From Oricola sp. (lineage in GTDB: Bacteria > Pseudomonadota > Alphaproteobacteria > Rhizobiales > Rhizobiaceae), in assembly GCF_022763245.1 (NCBI RefSeq), contig NZ_JALEGV010000041.1, positions 186,001 to 250,000 on the forward strand: a stretch of 64,000 nt of DNA. Reading direction: 5' to 3'. This document shows positions 1 to 8,781 of the stretch, piece by piece. Position 1 is the stretch's first letter. Every line of letters begins with the position of its first letter. Under the pieces are notes generated by a model, which searched no databases, was not told where the DNA came from, and saw only the letters and a list, made by a program, of their open reading frames with translations. Both the position numbers and the translations under genes were made by a program.

Positions 1-1
1 G

Positions 2-544
2 GCGCTGTTCGACGCGGGCAGGATTCCCATGCCCGACCCCGATCGCGCGGCCGACCTGTTCGATCTGACGAGCGCGGTGACCGCCGATCTTGGTTTGCCG
101 GCTTATGAAATCTCCAATCATGCCGTTCCCGGCGCGGAATCGCGCCACAACCTGACCTATTGGCGCTATGGCGACTATGTCGGCCTCGGCGCCGGCGCCC
201 ATGGGCGTTTCTCGCTCGACGGCGGCCGCAAGCGCGTCACCATTGCCGAGCGCATGCCCGAGACCTGGGCGTCGCGCGTCGAAGCCGCCGGCCATGGCGT
301 GGTCGAGGAAGAATGGCTGGATGCCGAGGCCCAGGGCGACGAAATGCTGCTGATGGGCCTGCGCCTTGCCGAGGGCATCGACGTCGCCCGCTACGAGATG
401 TTGTCCGGCCGCGCCTTCGATCCCGCCCGCCTCGCCATGCTGCAGGCCGAAAAGCTGGTCGAACACGTCGCCAACAGCCGCCTGCGCGCAACGCCGGCCG
501 GCCGGCTGGTGCTCAACGCCCTGGTCGCGGAACTGGCGGCATGA
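2..544 (+). CDS. hemW: HemW, radical SAM family heme chaperone (3' part only)
   Basis: The reading frame is open from base 2, so the gene starts upstream of the window and only about 180 C-terminal residues are seen. They cover the end of the radical SAM barrel (YEISNHA, then HNLTYWRYGDYVGLGAGAH) and the HemN_C-like domain with its RLAEGID segment. HemW is a cytoplasmic protein that carries heme to target proteins and resembles coproporphyrinogen dehydrogenase HemN. The SAM-cluster cysteines lie outside the window, so HemW versus HemN rests on sequence style and on the neighbour rsmI, which follows hemW in many Rhizobiales. The stop codon overlaps the rsmI start (ATGA), so the two are translationally coupled. 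Confidence 0.9.
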   Translation, partial: ALFDAGRIPMPDPDRAADLFDLTSAVTADLGLPAYEISNHAVPGAESRHNLTYWRYGDYVGLGAGAHGRFSLDGGRKRVTIAERMPETWASRVEAAGHGVVEEEWLDAEAQGDEMLLMGLRLAEGIDVARYEMLSGRAFDPARLAMLQAEKLVEHVANSRLRATPAGRLVLNALVAELAA

Positions 545-1434
545 GCGGCGACGACCGCAGTTTCCTGATTGCGGGCCACAAGATCGCCGCGCCGCCGCTC
601 GAACCCGGCCTCTACATCGTCGCCACGCCGATCGGCAATCTGGGCGACATCTCCGTCCGCGCGCTGGAGACGCTGGCCGCCTGCGACGTGCTCGCCTGCG
701 AGGACACGCGCGTCACCCGGCGCTTGCTCGACCGCTACGGCATCCGCGCCCATCCTGTCGCCTATCACGAGCACAATGCCGAGACCGCCGGCCCGAAGCT
801 GATCGCCGCGCTGAAAGAGGGCAGGGCCGTCGCGCTGGTGTCGGACGCCGGAACGCCGCTCGTCTCCGACCCCGGTTTCCGCCTCGTGCAGTCGGCGCGC
901 GACGAAGGCCTCCGCGTCATCCCGATCCCCGGCGCGTCGGCGACGCTTGCGGCGCTTGCCGCCTCCGGCCTGCCGAGCGACGATTTCCGCTTCATCGGGT
1001 TCCTGCCGGTCAAGGACGGCGCGCGCCGCGCCCGGCTGGCGGATCTGGCCCATGCGCCGTCGACCCTCATCGCCTTCGAATCGCCCAACCGCCTGGTCGC
1101 GACGCTGATGGCGATCGCCGACACGCTGGGGCCCGACCGCATGGTCACCGTCGCCCGCGAACTGACCAAGCGCTTCGAGACGATCCGCACCGGCGCTGCC
1201 TCGCAAATCGCAGATCAATTCGCCACCGAAACGATCAAGGGCGAAATCGTGATCCTGATCGCGCCGGCGCCTGCCGGCGAGACGGAATGGACGCCGGACA
1301 CGGTCGATGCGCTGCTGCGCGACCTGCTCGCCTCCATGCCGGTATCCCGTGCCGCCCGCGAGGCGGCGGCGGCCACGGGCCTGTCGAAATCCGATCTCTA
1401 CGCCCGCCTCCTGGACTTGAAGGGTGACAGCTGA
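541..1434 (+). CDS. rsmI: 16S rRNA (cytidine(1402)-2'-O)-methyltransferase RsmI
   Basis: RsmI methylates the 2'-OH of C1402 in the decoding centre of 16S rRNA using S-adenosylmethionine. The 297-residue protein has the tetrapyrrole-methylase fold signatures: [10 protein letters not shown] at about 27-36, CEDTR at 53-57, VSDAGTP at 100-106 and the PIPGASA loop after that. Length is normal for the family. The ATG at 541 is chosen because it overlaps the hemW stop by four bases; the frame is open further upstream, but that part lies over hemW. yraN begins inside its last codons, so hemW-rsmI-yraN looks like one transcription unit. Confidence 0.97.
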   Translation: MSGDDRSFLIAGHKIAAPPLEPGLYIVATPIGNLGDISVRALETLAACDVLACEDTRVTRRLLDRYGIRAHPVAYHEHNAETAGPKLIAALKEGRAVALVSDAGTPLVSDPGFRLVQSARDEGLRVIPIPGASATLAALAASGLPSDDFRFIGFLPVKDGARRARLADLAHAPSTLIAFESPNRLVATLMAIADTLGPDRMVTVARELTKRFETIRTGAASQIADQFATETIKGEIVILIAPAPAGETEWTPDTVDALLRDLLASMPVSRAAREAAAATGLSKSDLYARLLDLKGDS

Positions 1435-1795
1435 TCCGGCGACCCGCAAGCGCCGCGCCGCCCATGGCCGAGGCCATCGCGGCGAGCGTTTCGCCGCCTT
1501 CGCGCTGCGGCTGAAGGGCTTTCGCATCCTGGCGCGGCGCTATCGCACGAAGGCCGGCGAGATCGACCTCATCGCCCGGCGCGGCGATCTCGTCGCCATC
1601 GTCGAGGTCAAGGCCCGCCCGACGCTTGCCGAGGCGATGGACGCCGTCACGCCCCATGCGCTGCGCCGCATCGAATCGGCCGCCGATCTGTGGCTCGCCC
1701 GCCAGCCCGACCGCGCCCGCCTGTCGCTGCGTTTCGACCTCGTCGCGATCCTGCCGCGTCGCTGGCCGGTTCACGTGCCTGCGATTTATCCCTGA
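1424..1795 (+). CDS. YraN family (UPF0102) endonuclease-like protein
   Basis: This 123-residue protein belongs to the small YraN/UPF0102 family, which has a restriction-endonuclease-like fold. The core is seen at about residues 44-65: GEIDLIA followed by VEVKAR, giving the D...E-x-K arrangement of that fold. Its cellular role is not settled; links to DNA processing have been suggested for relatives. It starts with GTG at 1424, overlapping the end of rsmI by 11 bases, which supports coupled translation. rsmI-yraN adjacency is widespread in proteobacteria and strengthens the call. Confidence 0.9.
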   Translation: MTADPATRKRRAAHGRGHRGERFAAFALRLKGFRILARRYRTKAGEIDLIARRGDLVAIVEVKARPTLAEAMDAVTPHALRRIESAADLWLARQPDRARLSLRFDLVAILPRRWPVHVPAIYP

Positions 1796-1863
1796 TTGAT
1801 TTTCACCGCCGAACGCGCCACCTAACGAACGCATTCAACGCGAACACGCCCGGGAAGAAGCAC

Positions 1864-2802
1864 ATGTCTCTCAAGGTCGCGGTCCAGATGGACCATATCT
1901 CCACCGTGCAGATCGCCGGCGACACCACATTCGCGCTGTGCCTTGAGGCGCAGGCGCGCGGGCACGAGCTGTTCCACTACACGCCCGACCGGCTGACGCT
2001 GCACGGCAACACCGTCACGGCACGCGTCGAGCCGCTCTCCGTGCGCGACGTGAAGGGCGATCATTTCACGCTCGGCGAGGCCGTGCGCACGGATCTCGCG
2101 GAGATGGACGTCGTCCTGCTGCGCCAGGACCCGCCCTTCGACATGAATTACATCACCACGACGCATCTGCTGGAGCGCATTCACCCGCAGACGCTGGTCG
2201 TCAACGACCCGGCCTGGGTGCGCAATTCTCCCGAGAAGATCTTCGTGATGGATTTCGCCGATCTGATGCCGGAGACGCTGATCACCAAGGACATCGCCGA
2301 GATCCGCGAGTTCCGCCGCCAGTACGGCGACATCATCCTCAAGCCGCTCTACGGCAATGGTGGCGCCGGTGTCTTCCACCTGCGCGACGGCGACCGCAAC
2401 CTGACCTCGCTTCTGGAGATGTTCGCCCAGCTCGGCCCCGAGCCGATCATCGCCCAGCGCTATCTCGACGACGTGCGCGCCGGCGACAAGCGCATCATCC
2501 TGATCGAGGGCGAACCGGTCGGCGCCATCAACCGCGTGCCGGACGAGGGCGACGCCCGCTCCAACATGCATGTCGGCGGCAGGGCGGTCGAAACCATGAT
2601 GACCGAGCGCGAAAAGGAAATCTGCGACCGCATCGGCCCGTCGCTCCGCGAACGCGGCTTCACCCTTGTCGGCATCGACGTGATTGGCGGCCTGATGACC
2701 GAGATCAACGTGACCTCGCCGACGGGCGTGCGCGAAGTCAAGAAATTCGGCGGCGCCGACATCGCCGCGCTGTTCTGGGACGCCGTGGAGGCGAAGCGGT
2801 AG
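1864..2802 (+). CDS. gshB: Glutathione synthetase
   Basis: GshB joins gamma-glutamylcysteine and glycine using ATP, the second step of glutathione synthesis in the cytoplasm. The 312-residue protein has the family start ([12 protein letters not shown]), the [11 protein letters not shown] segment near residue 90, and the glycine-rich ATP-grasp loop GNGGAGVF. The ATG at 1864 is chosen because AAGAAG lies just upstream and the start matches the family; an open frame continues further upstream only over yraN. It lies 68 bases after yraN and may share its transcript. A short GGCGG-GAA-CCGCC hairpin (2813-2825) follows the stop, but there is no T tract. Confidence 0.97.
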   Translation: MSLKVAVQMDHISTVQIAGDTTFALCLEAQARGHELFHYTPDRLTLHGNTVTARVEPLSVRDVKGDHFTLGEAVRTDLAEMDVVLLRQDPPFDMNYITTTHLLERIHPQTLVVNDPAWVRNSPEKIFVMDFADLMPETLITKDIAEIREFRRQYGDIILKPLYGNGGAGVFHLRDGDRNLTSLLEMFAQLGPEPIIAQRYLDDVRAGDKRIILIEGEPVGAINRVPDEGDARSNMHVGGRAVETMMTEREKEICDRIGPSLRERGFTLVGIDVIGGLMTEINVTSPTGVREVKKFGGADIAALFWDAVEAKR

Positions 2803-2837
2803 GTCTCGCCAGGGCGGGAACCGCCTATGACCCGAGC

Positions 2838-3506
2838 CTAGCGGTCCCTGTACAGACAGACATTGACATAGCTGTCCCATCGCGTGGTCTGCGTTCGCCA
2901 GAGGTCCTCCTGCGCGAGCGCCAACCTGTGAAGCGGGATGATCGGCCAGAAGAGCTGAAGGCCCAGACCGTCGAACAATACCCGGTATTCGCGGGCTATA
3001 GACCGAACTATACCGATCGGGCGTCCGTTCCTGTCGACGATTCTGACTCCGAACAGTAACTTGCCAAGTGTGAAACCGTTTGTTCCGCAGACCAACCCGT
3101 TTGCGACGGGCATGACGATCCACACGGCCGCGAAGAAAGTGGCCAGGATGAAGACACCGACGCGTTCTTCCACTGAGAGGCCCGCTGGGAGCAGTGTTTG
3201 AAGGGGCGACGCGAAAATCGCGGTCGCTCCCCAGAAAATGGCGGTGTCGAATGTGCGGGACCAGAAGCGGCGCCACGGCCTCACCGGTAGCGTGCTCCAG
3301 CCGACAAGCTCGGTCTGATCGAGTATCTCTGCGCGTCCGTCTGCTCCGAACCAAAACCGGGCCCTGCCGTACTCTTCTTTCAGCTGAAATACCGCCCGTG
3401 CTGCGATGTATACTGCTTCAATAGGGCTCCTTTTGCGGGGAGTGCAACAATATCTCCCTGTTGGACGTTTGTTCCGCCGCCACAACCCGTTGCAACCTGT
3501 CTTCAA
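2838..3506 (-). CDS. RDD family membrane protein, start uncertain
   Basis: The name-giving RDD motif is present as RPWRRFWSRTFD, leading into the first membrane segment. Two or three hydrophobic helices follow (FWGATAIFASPL, VGVFILATFFAAVWIVMPVANG), then the TLGKLLFGVRIVD loop typical of RDD proteins. Function is unknown; some RDD proteins act in ion or solute transport. The first in-frame ATG (3506) has no good ribosome-binding site and lies inside a long inverted repeat (3490-3528), so the true start may be lower. A strong AAAAGGAG (minus strand, 3434-3427) sits four bases before an in-frame ATT codon at 3422, a rare but known start codon. Convergent with gshB. Confidence 0.6.
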   Translation of the reverse strand: MKTGCNGLWRRNKRPTGRYCCTPRKRSPIEAVYIAARAVFQLKEEYGRARFWFGADGRAEILDQTELVGWSTLPVRPWRRFWSRTFDTAIFWGATAIFASPLQTLLPAGLSVEERVGVFILATFFAAVWIVMPVANGLVCGTNGFTLGKLLFGVRIVDRNGRPIGIVRSIAREYRVLFDGLGLQLFWPIIPLHRLALAQEDLWRTQTTRWDSYVNVCLYRDR

Positions 3507-3528
3507 GCGTCACGTGCAAAGGTTGCAA
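3490..3528. repeat. 9-bp inverted repeat with 21-bp spacer
   Basis: TTGCAACCT (3490-3498) and AGGTTGCAA (3520-3528) are exact reverse complements across 21 bases. They lie in the divergent gap between the RDD gene (minus) and comM (plus). The arms may be an operator or form an RNA stem in a comM leader. A short TTTTG run follows the right arm. Confidence 0.5.
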
Positions 3529-3591
3529 TTTTGTTCTTGCTTCGTTCGTATCAATGTGGCTTGATGGTCCTGTCCAGCGGGGGTGTGGCCG

Positions 3592-5124
3592 ATGGTTTCG
3601 CGCATTTCGACAGTATCGTTTCAGGGCATCGAGGCCGTGCCGGTCGATGTCCAGGTCATGGTCGCGCCCGGCAAGATGGGCATTCACATCGTCGGCCTGC
3701 CCGACAAGGCGGTGGCCGAGAGCCGCGAGCGGGTGCAGTCGGCGCTGCATGCCTCCGGCCTGTCGATGCCGCCCAAGAAGGTCACGGTCAATCTCGCGCC
3801 AGCCGACCTGCCGAAGGAGGGGTCGCATTTCGACCTGCCGATCGCGCTTGGGCTGATGGCCGCGCTCGGTGCCGTGCCGGCGGACGCGCTGACCGGCTAT
3901 GTCGTGCTCGGCGAATTGTCGCTCGACGGGACGATCGCCCCCGTCGCCGGCGTCCTGCCGGCCGCGATCGCCGCCAACGGGCGGGGCAAGGGGTTGATCT
4001 GCCCGCGTGAATGCGGCCCTGAGGCCGCGTGGGCGGGCGAGGGTGTCGATATCGTCGCCCCGGCGAGCCTCATCTCGCTCGCCAATCACTTCCGCGGCAC
4101 GCAGGCCCTGTCCCGCCCGCAGCCGGCGCGGCGCGAATTGCCGTCCAACCTGCCCGATCTCGCCGACATCAAGGGCCAGGAAACCGCCAAGCGCGCGCTG
4201 GAAGTCGCCGCAGCCGGCGGCCACAATCTGTTGATGGTCGGTCCGCCCGGTTCGGGCAAGTCGATGCTGGCGCAGCGCCTGCCCTCGATCCTGCCGCCGC
4301 TGTCGGCGGCCGAACTGCTCGACGTGTCGATGGTCGCCTCCATCGCCGGCGAACTGGCCGGCGGCAAATTGTCGGACCGCCGCCCCTTCCGCGCCCCGCA
4401 TCATTCCGCCTCCATGGCGGCCATGGTCGGCGGCGGCTTGCGCGTGCGTCCCGGCGAGGTCTCGCTTGCCCATAACGGGGTGCTGTTTCTCGACGAATTT
4501 CCCGAATTCACGCCGCAGGTGCTCGATTCGCTGCGCCAGCCGCTCGAAACCGCCGAATGCGTCATCGCGCGGGCCAATCACCGCGTCTCCTATCCGGCAC
4601 GCATCCAGCTTGTCGCCGCGATGAATCCCTGTCGCTGTGGCATGGCGGGCGAGCCGGGCCATGTCTGCGCGCGTGGTCCCCGCTGCCGGGCCGATTACCA
4701 GGCCCGCATTTCCGGCCCGCTGATGGATCGCATCGACCTGCGCGTCGAGGTCCCGGCCGTGATGCCGGGCGACCTGATCCGCTCGCGTCCGGGCGAACCG
4801 AGCGCGTCGGTCGCCGAGCGCGTGGCGTCCGCGCGGACGATCCAGACCGAGCGCTACGCGGCCCTTGGCGTCACCGGCGTTTCGACCAACGCCCATTGCC
4901 CGACGGCGCTGGTCGAAGAGGTCGCGGATGTCGATGCGGGCGGGCTGCAACTGCTCAGCGACGCCGCCGACCAGATGAAATTCTCCGCCCGCGCCTATCA
5001 CCGCATCATGAAGGTCGCCCGCACGCTGGCCGATCTCGACGCCACGCCCCAGACCGGCCGCATCCATGTCGCCGAGGCCATCTCGTACCGCATCGCCGGC
5101 GAACGCCTCGCCTCCGCGGCCTGA
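3592..5124 (+). CDS. comM: ComM/YifB family Mg-chelatase-like AAA+ ATPase
   Basis: The 510-residue protein has the three-part layout of this family: an N-terminal Lon-like domain (VSRISTVSFQGIEAVPVDV, then GLPDKAV), an AAA+ domain with Walker A GPPGSGKS near residue 217 and Walker B-type LFLDEFPEF, and a C-terminal helical domain. A cysteine-rich insert (CRCGMAGEPGHVC) lies after the NPC motif. In Vibrio, ComM is a hexameric helicase that drives branch migration during natural transformation; the role in this lineage is inferred. ATG 3592 is preferred over GTG 3583 because relatives begin MVSR and a purine-rich AGCGGGGG precedes it. No partner competence genes are present nearby. Confidence 0.95.
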   Translation: MVSRISTVSFQGIEAVPVDVQVMVAPGKMGIHIVGLPDKAVAESRERVQSALHASGLSMPPKKVTVNLAPADLPKEGSHFDLPIALGLMAALGAVPADALTGYVVLGELSLDGTIAPVAGVLPAAIAANGRGKGLICPRECGPEAAWAGEGVDIVAPASLISLANHFRGTQALSRPQPARRELPSNLPDLADIKGQETAKRALEVAAAGGHNLLMVGPPGSGKSMLAQRLPSILPPLSAAELLDVSMVASIAGELAGGKLSDRRPFRAPHHSASMAAMVGGGLRVRPGEVSLAHNGVLFLDEFPEFTPQVLDSLRQPLETAECVIARANHRVSYPARIQLVAAMNPCRCGMAGEPGHVCARGPRCRADYQARISGPLMDRIDLRVEVPAVMPGDLIRSRPGEPSASVAERVASARTIQTERYAALGVTGVSTNAHCPTALVEEVADVDAGGLQLLSDAADQMKFSARAYHRIMKVARTLADLDATPQTGRIHVAEAISYRIAGERLASAA

Positions 5125-5131
5125 TTCATGC

Positions 5132-5152
5132 GCCGGACTTCGTTCGTCCGGC
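5132..5152 (+). terminator. Stem-loop after comM
   Basis: GCCGGAC and GTCCGGC form a perfect 7-bp stem around TTCGTTC, eight bases after the comM stop. There is no T run, so a terminator role is only likely, not shown. Confidence 0.35.
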
Positions 5153-5424
5153 CCCTCATCGGCCGTCGCCGAGACGAGTGCGGGTCACTCGGGCACCGGT
5201 GTCTCGCGCTGCTGTTGTCGCCGTGCTCGCCACAGGGCCTGTTCTTGCGATAACGGCGTGCCGCTCGATGCGAACTTGCGCCGTCATCCTGAGCATTGAA
5301 CTCGGGTTTCATTCCGTGAGGCGCGCACAAGCGGCGGTTTAGGCCGCATCGCGGCAGGTGGAATGGCGGCACCGTATCGTGCTGCTTCGTCCGTGATGGA
5401 TCGGTCGGCGTGCTCACGGATTGG

Positions 5425-5447
5425 ATCCTCGGTTCAAGGCCGAGGAT
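5425..5447. repeat. Palindromic intergenic repeat, alphaproteobacterial type
   Basis: ATCCTCGG (5425-5432), loop TTCAAGG, CCGAGGAT (5440-5447) form a perfect 8-bp stem. The flanking GATTGG...GATGACGG wording resembles the dispersed palindromes common between genes in Rhizobiales and related orders. This is recognition by memory of style; a genome-wide copy count would confirm it. Confidence 0.55.
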
Positions 5448-5924
5448 GACGGCCTGCATTTGCCGCTGCGGGCAGCCGCCGAAGGCGCGCCTCGAAAGAA
5501 TGCTTGCCGAATCTGATCCAACGCGGGATCGACCCCTGCAATCCTCGAAGTCTTCACATCGCGGCTTTGGCGCATACGGGCTCACGGGGAGTACGGCGTT
5601 GCCTGGATGAATGACGGGTGCGCGGCCGTTGACGACACAGGAGGCGTCACGTCGTGATGAGCCTCCAAGCCACGGCGGTACCTGGCCGTGACGCGACATT
5701 CCGGCGGAGGAACAGGGGTGCGCGAAAGCGCCGAGCGCGCGGATGAACGCCCAACAGGGCGAACAGCAGTCCGCCCTCTGGCCGAAGCCAGTCCTACCGC
5801 CAGCCGCTGAGCCTTCGTACGCGGTTCCGCAAACCCGCCCCGCCGATTGACCCGCATCAAGCCGCACAGGGCGGTTCGGCGCTAGGGAAACGGTGGAGAG
5901 AGACGAAACCGAGAGGGACGGGCG

Positions 5925-6269
5925 ATGGCCGAGACAGACTGGACTGCATTCACCGATCAGACCAACAGGCGCATGGCCGAGTTGCGCAAGGCGATGCCCG
6001 AGCCGGCCAAGGGCTTCGGCGCGTTGGCCCAGGCGGCGATCGCGCCGGGCGTGCTGGATTCCAAGACCAAGGAACTGATCGCGCTTGCCATCGGCATCAC
6101 GGCGCGCTGCGACGGATGTCTCGCCTTCCATGCCAAGGCCGCCAGGAAGCATGGCGCGACGCGCGAGGAAGTGGTCGAGACGATCGGCGTCGCGCTCTAT
6201 ATGGGCGGCGGCCCCTCGATGATCTACGGCGCCGAGGCGCTGTCCTGCTTCGACGCCTTGGATGAATAG
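5925..6269 (+). CDS. AhpD-like carboxymuconolactone decarboxylase family protein
   Basis: This 114-residue all-helical protein carries the AhpD redox motif in canonical spacing: Glu, 11 residues, then Cys-x2-Cys-x3-His (KELIALAIGITARCDGC then LAFH). In AhpD these residues form the peroxidatic and resolving thiol pair with a proton-relay Glu and His, so a disulfide reductase or alkylhydroperoxidase-type activity is likely. The partner is unknown; true AhpC is not in the window. GAGAGGGACGGGCG precedes the ATG. It converges with the OsmC gene and is part of a small thiol-peroxide cluster with osmC-like and msrA genes. Confidence 0.85.
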   Translation: MAETDWTAFTDQTNRRMAELRKAMPEPAKGFGALAQAAIAPGVLDSKTKELIALAIGITARCDGCLAFHAKAARKHGATREEVVETIGVALYMGGGPSMIYGAEALSCFDALDE

Positions 6270-6317
6270 GGCCGTCCCGGCTTCGAAACGAGCCGGGACA
6301 ATGCCCGGATCGGTCGC

Positions 6318-6743
6318 CTAGACCAGCTGCGCGTCGAGCGTGATGGTGATCGCCGACAGCGCGCCGGAGACCGGGCATCCGGCCTTCGCCTTTTCCGCCA
6401 GTTCCTGGAACGTGTCCGGATCGATGCCGCGCACGTCCGCCTTCAGCACGAGCGCCGAGCCCTTGATGCCCTCGCCGGGCTTCACCTCGACGGTGGCGGT
6501 CGCTTCCAGCTTTTCAGCCGGGGTGCCGTTCTCGGCGAGGAAATGCGAAAGCTGCATGGCGAAGCAGCCGGCATGGGCCGCGGCGATCAGCTCTTCCGGG
6601 TTGGTGCCGGCCGTGCCGTCTTCGTCCTCGAAGCGGCCGCGGAAATCGTAGCGTTTCTCGTTGAGCGCCCCGCTCTGCGTCGTCAATGCGCCGCGCCCGT
6701 CCTGAAGAGCGCCCTGCCAGACTGCCGTTGCGTGCCGTTTCAT
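6318..6743 (-). CDS. OsmC family peroxiredoxin-like protein
   Basis: The 141-residue protein has both OsmC cysteines: Cys60 in AAHAGCFAM and Cys123 in AKAGCPVSGAL. Together with the NPEELIAAAHAGC block these define the OsmC/Ohr hydroperoxide reductases, which detoxify organic peroxides with lipoylated or thiol partners. The TTQSGALNEKRYDF opening places it nearer OsmC than Ohr. ATG 6743 is chosen because AAAGGGGG lies at the right distance upstream on this strand; a longer frame to 6836 adds residues unlike the family. It shares a 170-bp divergent region (6744-6913) with msrA. Confidence 0.9.
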   Translation of the reverse strand: MKRHATAVWQGALQDGRGALTTQSGALNEKRYDFRGRFEDEDGTAGTNPEELIAAAHAGCFAMQLSHFLAENGTPAEKLEATATVEVKPGEGIKGSALVLKADVRGIDPDTFQELAEKAKAGCPVSGALSAITITLDAQLV

Positions 6744-6913
6744 GTCGTTTCCCCCTTTGTGATGGATCGAGAATTTCCAGCCCTTACCTGCGTTCCGCGC
6801 GGCCGGTTTCAAGGGGGTGCGCGAAACACCGCTCACGCATCCGTGTTCAAATCTGATTGGGCGCGCGCCCGGTCACGTGGTTTGAGGGATGTCAAAGCAA
6901 CGGAGGATCCGTC

Positions 6914-7561
6914 ATGACCCGTCTGAAATCTGCCGTCGCCGCGCTCTCTTTCGCTGCGACCGCCCTCGCCACCCTGCCGGCAAACGCCGAAATCCGCTCG
7001 CTCGTCGTCGCCGGCGGCTGCTTCTGGTGCGTGGAAAGCGACTTCGACCACATGCAGGGCGTCGTCGCCACGACGTCGGGCTATGCCGGTGGCGAGAAGG
7101 AGAACCCGACCTATCGCAGCCACGGCAGCCATCGCGAGGTGGTCAAGGTCGATTATGACGACACCAAGACCGATTATCGCACGCTGGTGACCCAGTTCCT
7201 GCGCACCATCGACGTCACCGACGCGGGCGGCCAGTTCTGCGACCGCGGCCACTCCTACACGACCGCGGTCCACGCGGCGACCGACGAGGAGGCGGCCGTC
7301 GCGCGCGCGGCGATCGCCGAGGCGGCTGAGACGCTCGGCCGCACGGTCGTCACCCCGGTCGAGGGTCCGGCCACCTTCTGGGAGGCCGAGGACTATCACC
7401 AGGGCTACTACGCAAGCCAGGAAAAGGTGCTCACCCGCTTCGGTCTCGTCACCCGCGCCCGCGCCTACAAGGGCTATCGCAAGGGGTGCGGCCGCGACGC
7501 GCGGGTCAACGAGCTGTGGGGCGCGCAGGCCTATCGCGGCGTCGATCACGCCGGCAGCTGA
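6914..7561 (+). CDS. msrA: Peptide-methionine (S)-S-oxide reductase MsrA, exported
   Basis: MsrA reduces methionine S-sulfoxide in damaged proteins. The catalytic motif GGCFWC is at 34-39 with Cys36 as the nucleophile, and the YHQGYY block and a late Cys (GYRKGCG) support catalysis and recycling. Residues 1 to about 25 (MTRLKSAVAALSF... ending ANA) look like a Sec signal peptide, so this copy should work in the periplasm. GGAGG sits seven bases before ATG 6914. It is divergent from the OsmC gene. Mature length of about 190 residues is usual. Confidence 0.95.
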   Translation: MTRLKSAVAALSFAATALATLPANAEIRSLVVAGGCFWCVESDFDHMQGVVATTSGYAGGEKENPTYRSHGSHREVVKVDYDDTKTDYRTLVTQFLRTIDVTDAGGQFCDRGHSYTTAVHAATDEEAAVARAAIAEAAETLGRTVVTPVEGPATFWEAEDYHQGYYASQEKVLTRFGLVTRARAYKGYRKGCGRDARVNELWGAQAYRGVDHAGS

Positions 7562-7575
7562 TCACCCAGACCGAC

Positions 7576-7607
7576 GCCGCCCGCGCCGGCTCGTTCCGGC
7601 GGGCGGC
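7576..7607 (+). terminator. GC-rich stem-loop after msrA
   Basis: GCCGCCCG plus CGG pair with CCG plus CGGGCGGC across a short loop, with a small bulge. It lies 15 bases after msrA. No T tract follows, so the call is weak. Confidence 0.3.
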
Positions 7608-7765
7608 GCGGGCCCGCATGCATTTCGCTTGCGAACCTCGACGATTCCATGAAAAATCCCGCTTCGGCGTCATATGTCACAGTGGGAAGATTCGTTGTTG
7701 TCGGCTATGTGTCATACTATCGATACACAAATCGGTAAGAGGAGGCGGCGACGCCCACCGGACCT

Positions 7766-8671
7766 ATGGCCATGGAATTCCAGACAGCATCGTCGACTTT
7801 TTCCGACATCGTGACCGGACGAAGCAACGCGAGCACGCGCAAGAACCTGCACATCGTCGATCAGCTGATCGAGGAACGTGGGCAGACCCTGGTGCGCCAT
7901 CCGCTCTGGCCGATCATCCGGCCGGCGCTCTACAAGGTCTTGTATTACCGGCAAGCCGTGCGCATGGCCGACGAGGTCTCCGAGCTCAGCGGCATCGACT
8001 GTTTCGAATATGTCAGCCGGCTGCTCGATCTCGACATCGCCGTCGAGGGCAAGGAGAACCTGCCGGCCGATGGCGGCTTCATCCTGGTGTCGAACCACCC
8101 GACCGGCATCGCCGACGGCATCGCGGTCTACGACATGATCAAGGACGTCCGCCCGGACCTGGTGTTCTTCGCCAACCGTGACGCGATCCGCGTCAATCAG
8201 CGGCTTTCCGAAATCATCATCCCGGTGGAATGGCGCACGACGGAAAAGTCGCACGCCAAGAGCCGCGAGACGCTGGTGCGCACCAGCCGCGCCTTCTCCG
8301 ACGGCCGGGCCATCATCCTGTTCCCGTCGGGCCGCATCGCCTACTGGGCCAAGGGCAAGCTCAACGAGCGTCCGTGGCAGGCCACCGGCGTGCAGATGGC
8401 GCGCCGCTACAATGTGCCGGTGATCCCGATGCACACGAGCGCGCGCAACTCACGCCTGTTCTATCTCCTGTCGCACCGCACGCCGGAACTGCGCGACATG
8501 ACGGTCTTCCACGAACTGCTCAACAAGAAGGGCCAGGCCTTCAAGATGACGATCGGCAAGCCGATCGATCCGGCCAGCCTGGAAGGTGATGTGCAAGACA
8601 TCACAGTGCGCATGCAGGATCATTGCGAATATGTGCTGCGCGACGATCCGAAGGCCGAATTCGACAAGTAA
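7766..8671 (+). CDS. PlsC-like lysophospholipid acyltransferase family protein
   Basis: The 301-residue protein has glycerolipid acyltransferase motifs: NHPTGIADG, a variant of the NH-x4-D catalytic block, near residue 112, and FPSGRIAYW in place of FPEGTR near 188. Such enzymes transfer acyl chains from acyl-ACP or acyl-CoA to lysolipids at the inner membrane. There is no clear membrane helix, so it is probably peripheral. The exact acceptor (phosphatidate, ornithine lipid or other) cannot be told from sequence. GAGGAGG lies about 20 bases before ATG 7766, which is far; ATG 7772 is the alternative. The upstream 100 bases are AT-rich and probably hold the promoter. Confidence 0.8.
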   Translation: MAMEFQTASSTFSDIVTGRSNASTRKNLHIVDQLIEERGQTLVRHPLWPIIRPALYKVLYYRQAVRMADEVSELSGIDCFEYVSRLLDLDIAVEGKENLPADGGFILVSNHPTGIADGIAVYDMIKDVRPDLVFFANRDAIRVNQRLSEIIIPVEWRTTEKSHAKSRETLVRTSRAFSDGRAIILFPSGRIAYWAKGKLNERPWQATGVQMARRYNVPVIPMHTSARNSRLFYLLSHRTPELRDMTVFHELLNKKGQAFKMTIGKPIDPASLEGDVQDITVRMQDHCEYVLRDDPKAEFDK

Positions 8672-8781
8672 CGCGTTTCCGGCAGACGGTTCTCGCAAGT
8701 CTCTCGACAATTGACTCGGGCAGCCGCCCGTGTTTGATAAGTCGAGGGCTTTGTCGATGCTTTTCTACGCTGGAGCACCTC

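Larger units (their letters stand above)
5125..5924. other. 800-bp non-coding stretch between comM and the AhpD-like gene
   Basis: No open frame here has protein-like composition. It holds a hairpin directly after comM (5132-5152), a palindromic element at 5425-5447, and a degraded copy-like motif around 5281-5315 (CGTCATCCTGAG...CTCGGG). A GAGAGGGACGGGCG ribosome-binding region just before 5925 belongs to the next gene. The rest shows nothing I can name. Confidence 0.6.

Noticed and set aside
4998-6152. 384-codon open frame on the minus strand across the 5125-5924 gap
   Set aside because: It runs over comM and the AhpD-like gene and has no protein-like motifs; the gap itself looks non-coding.
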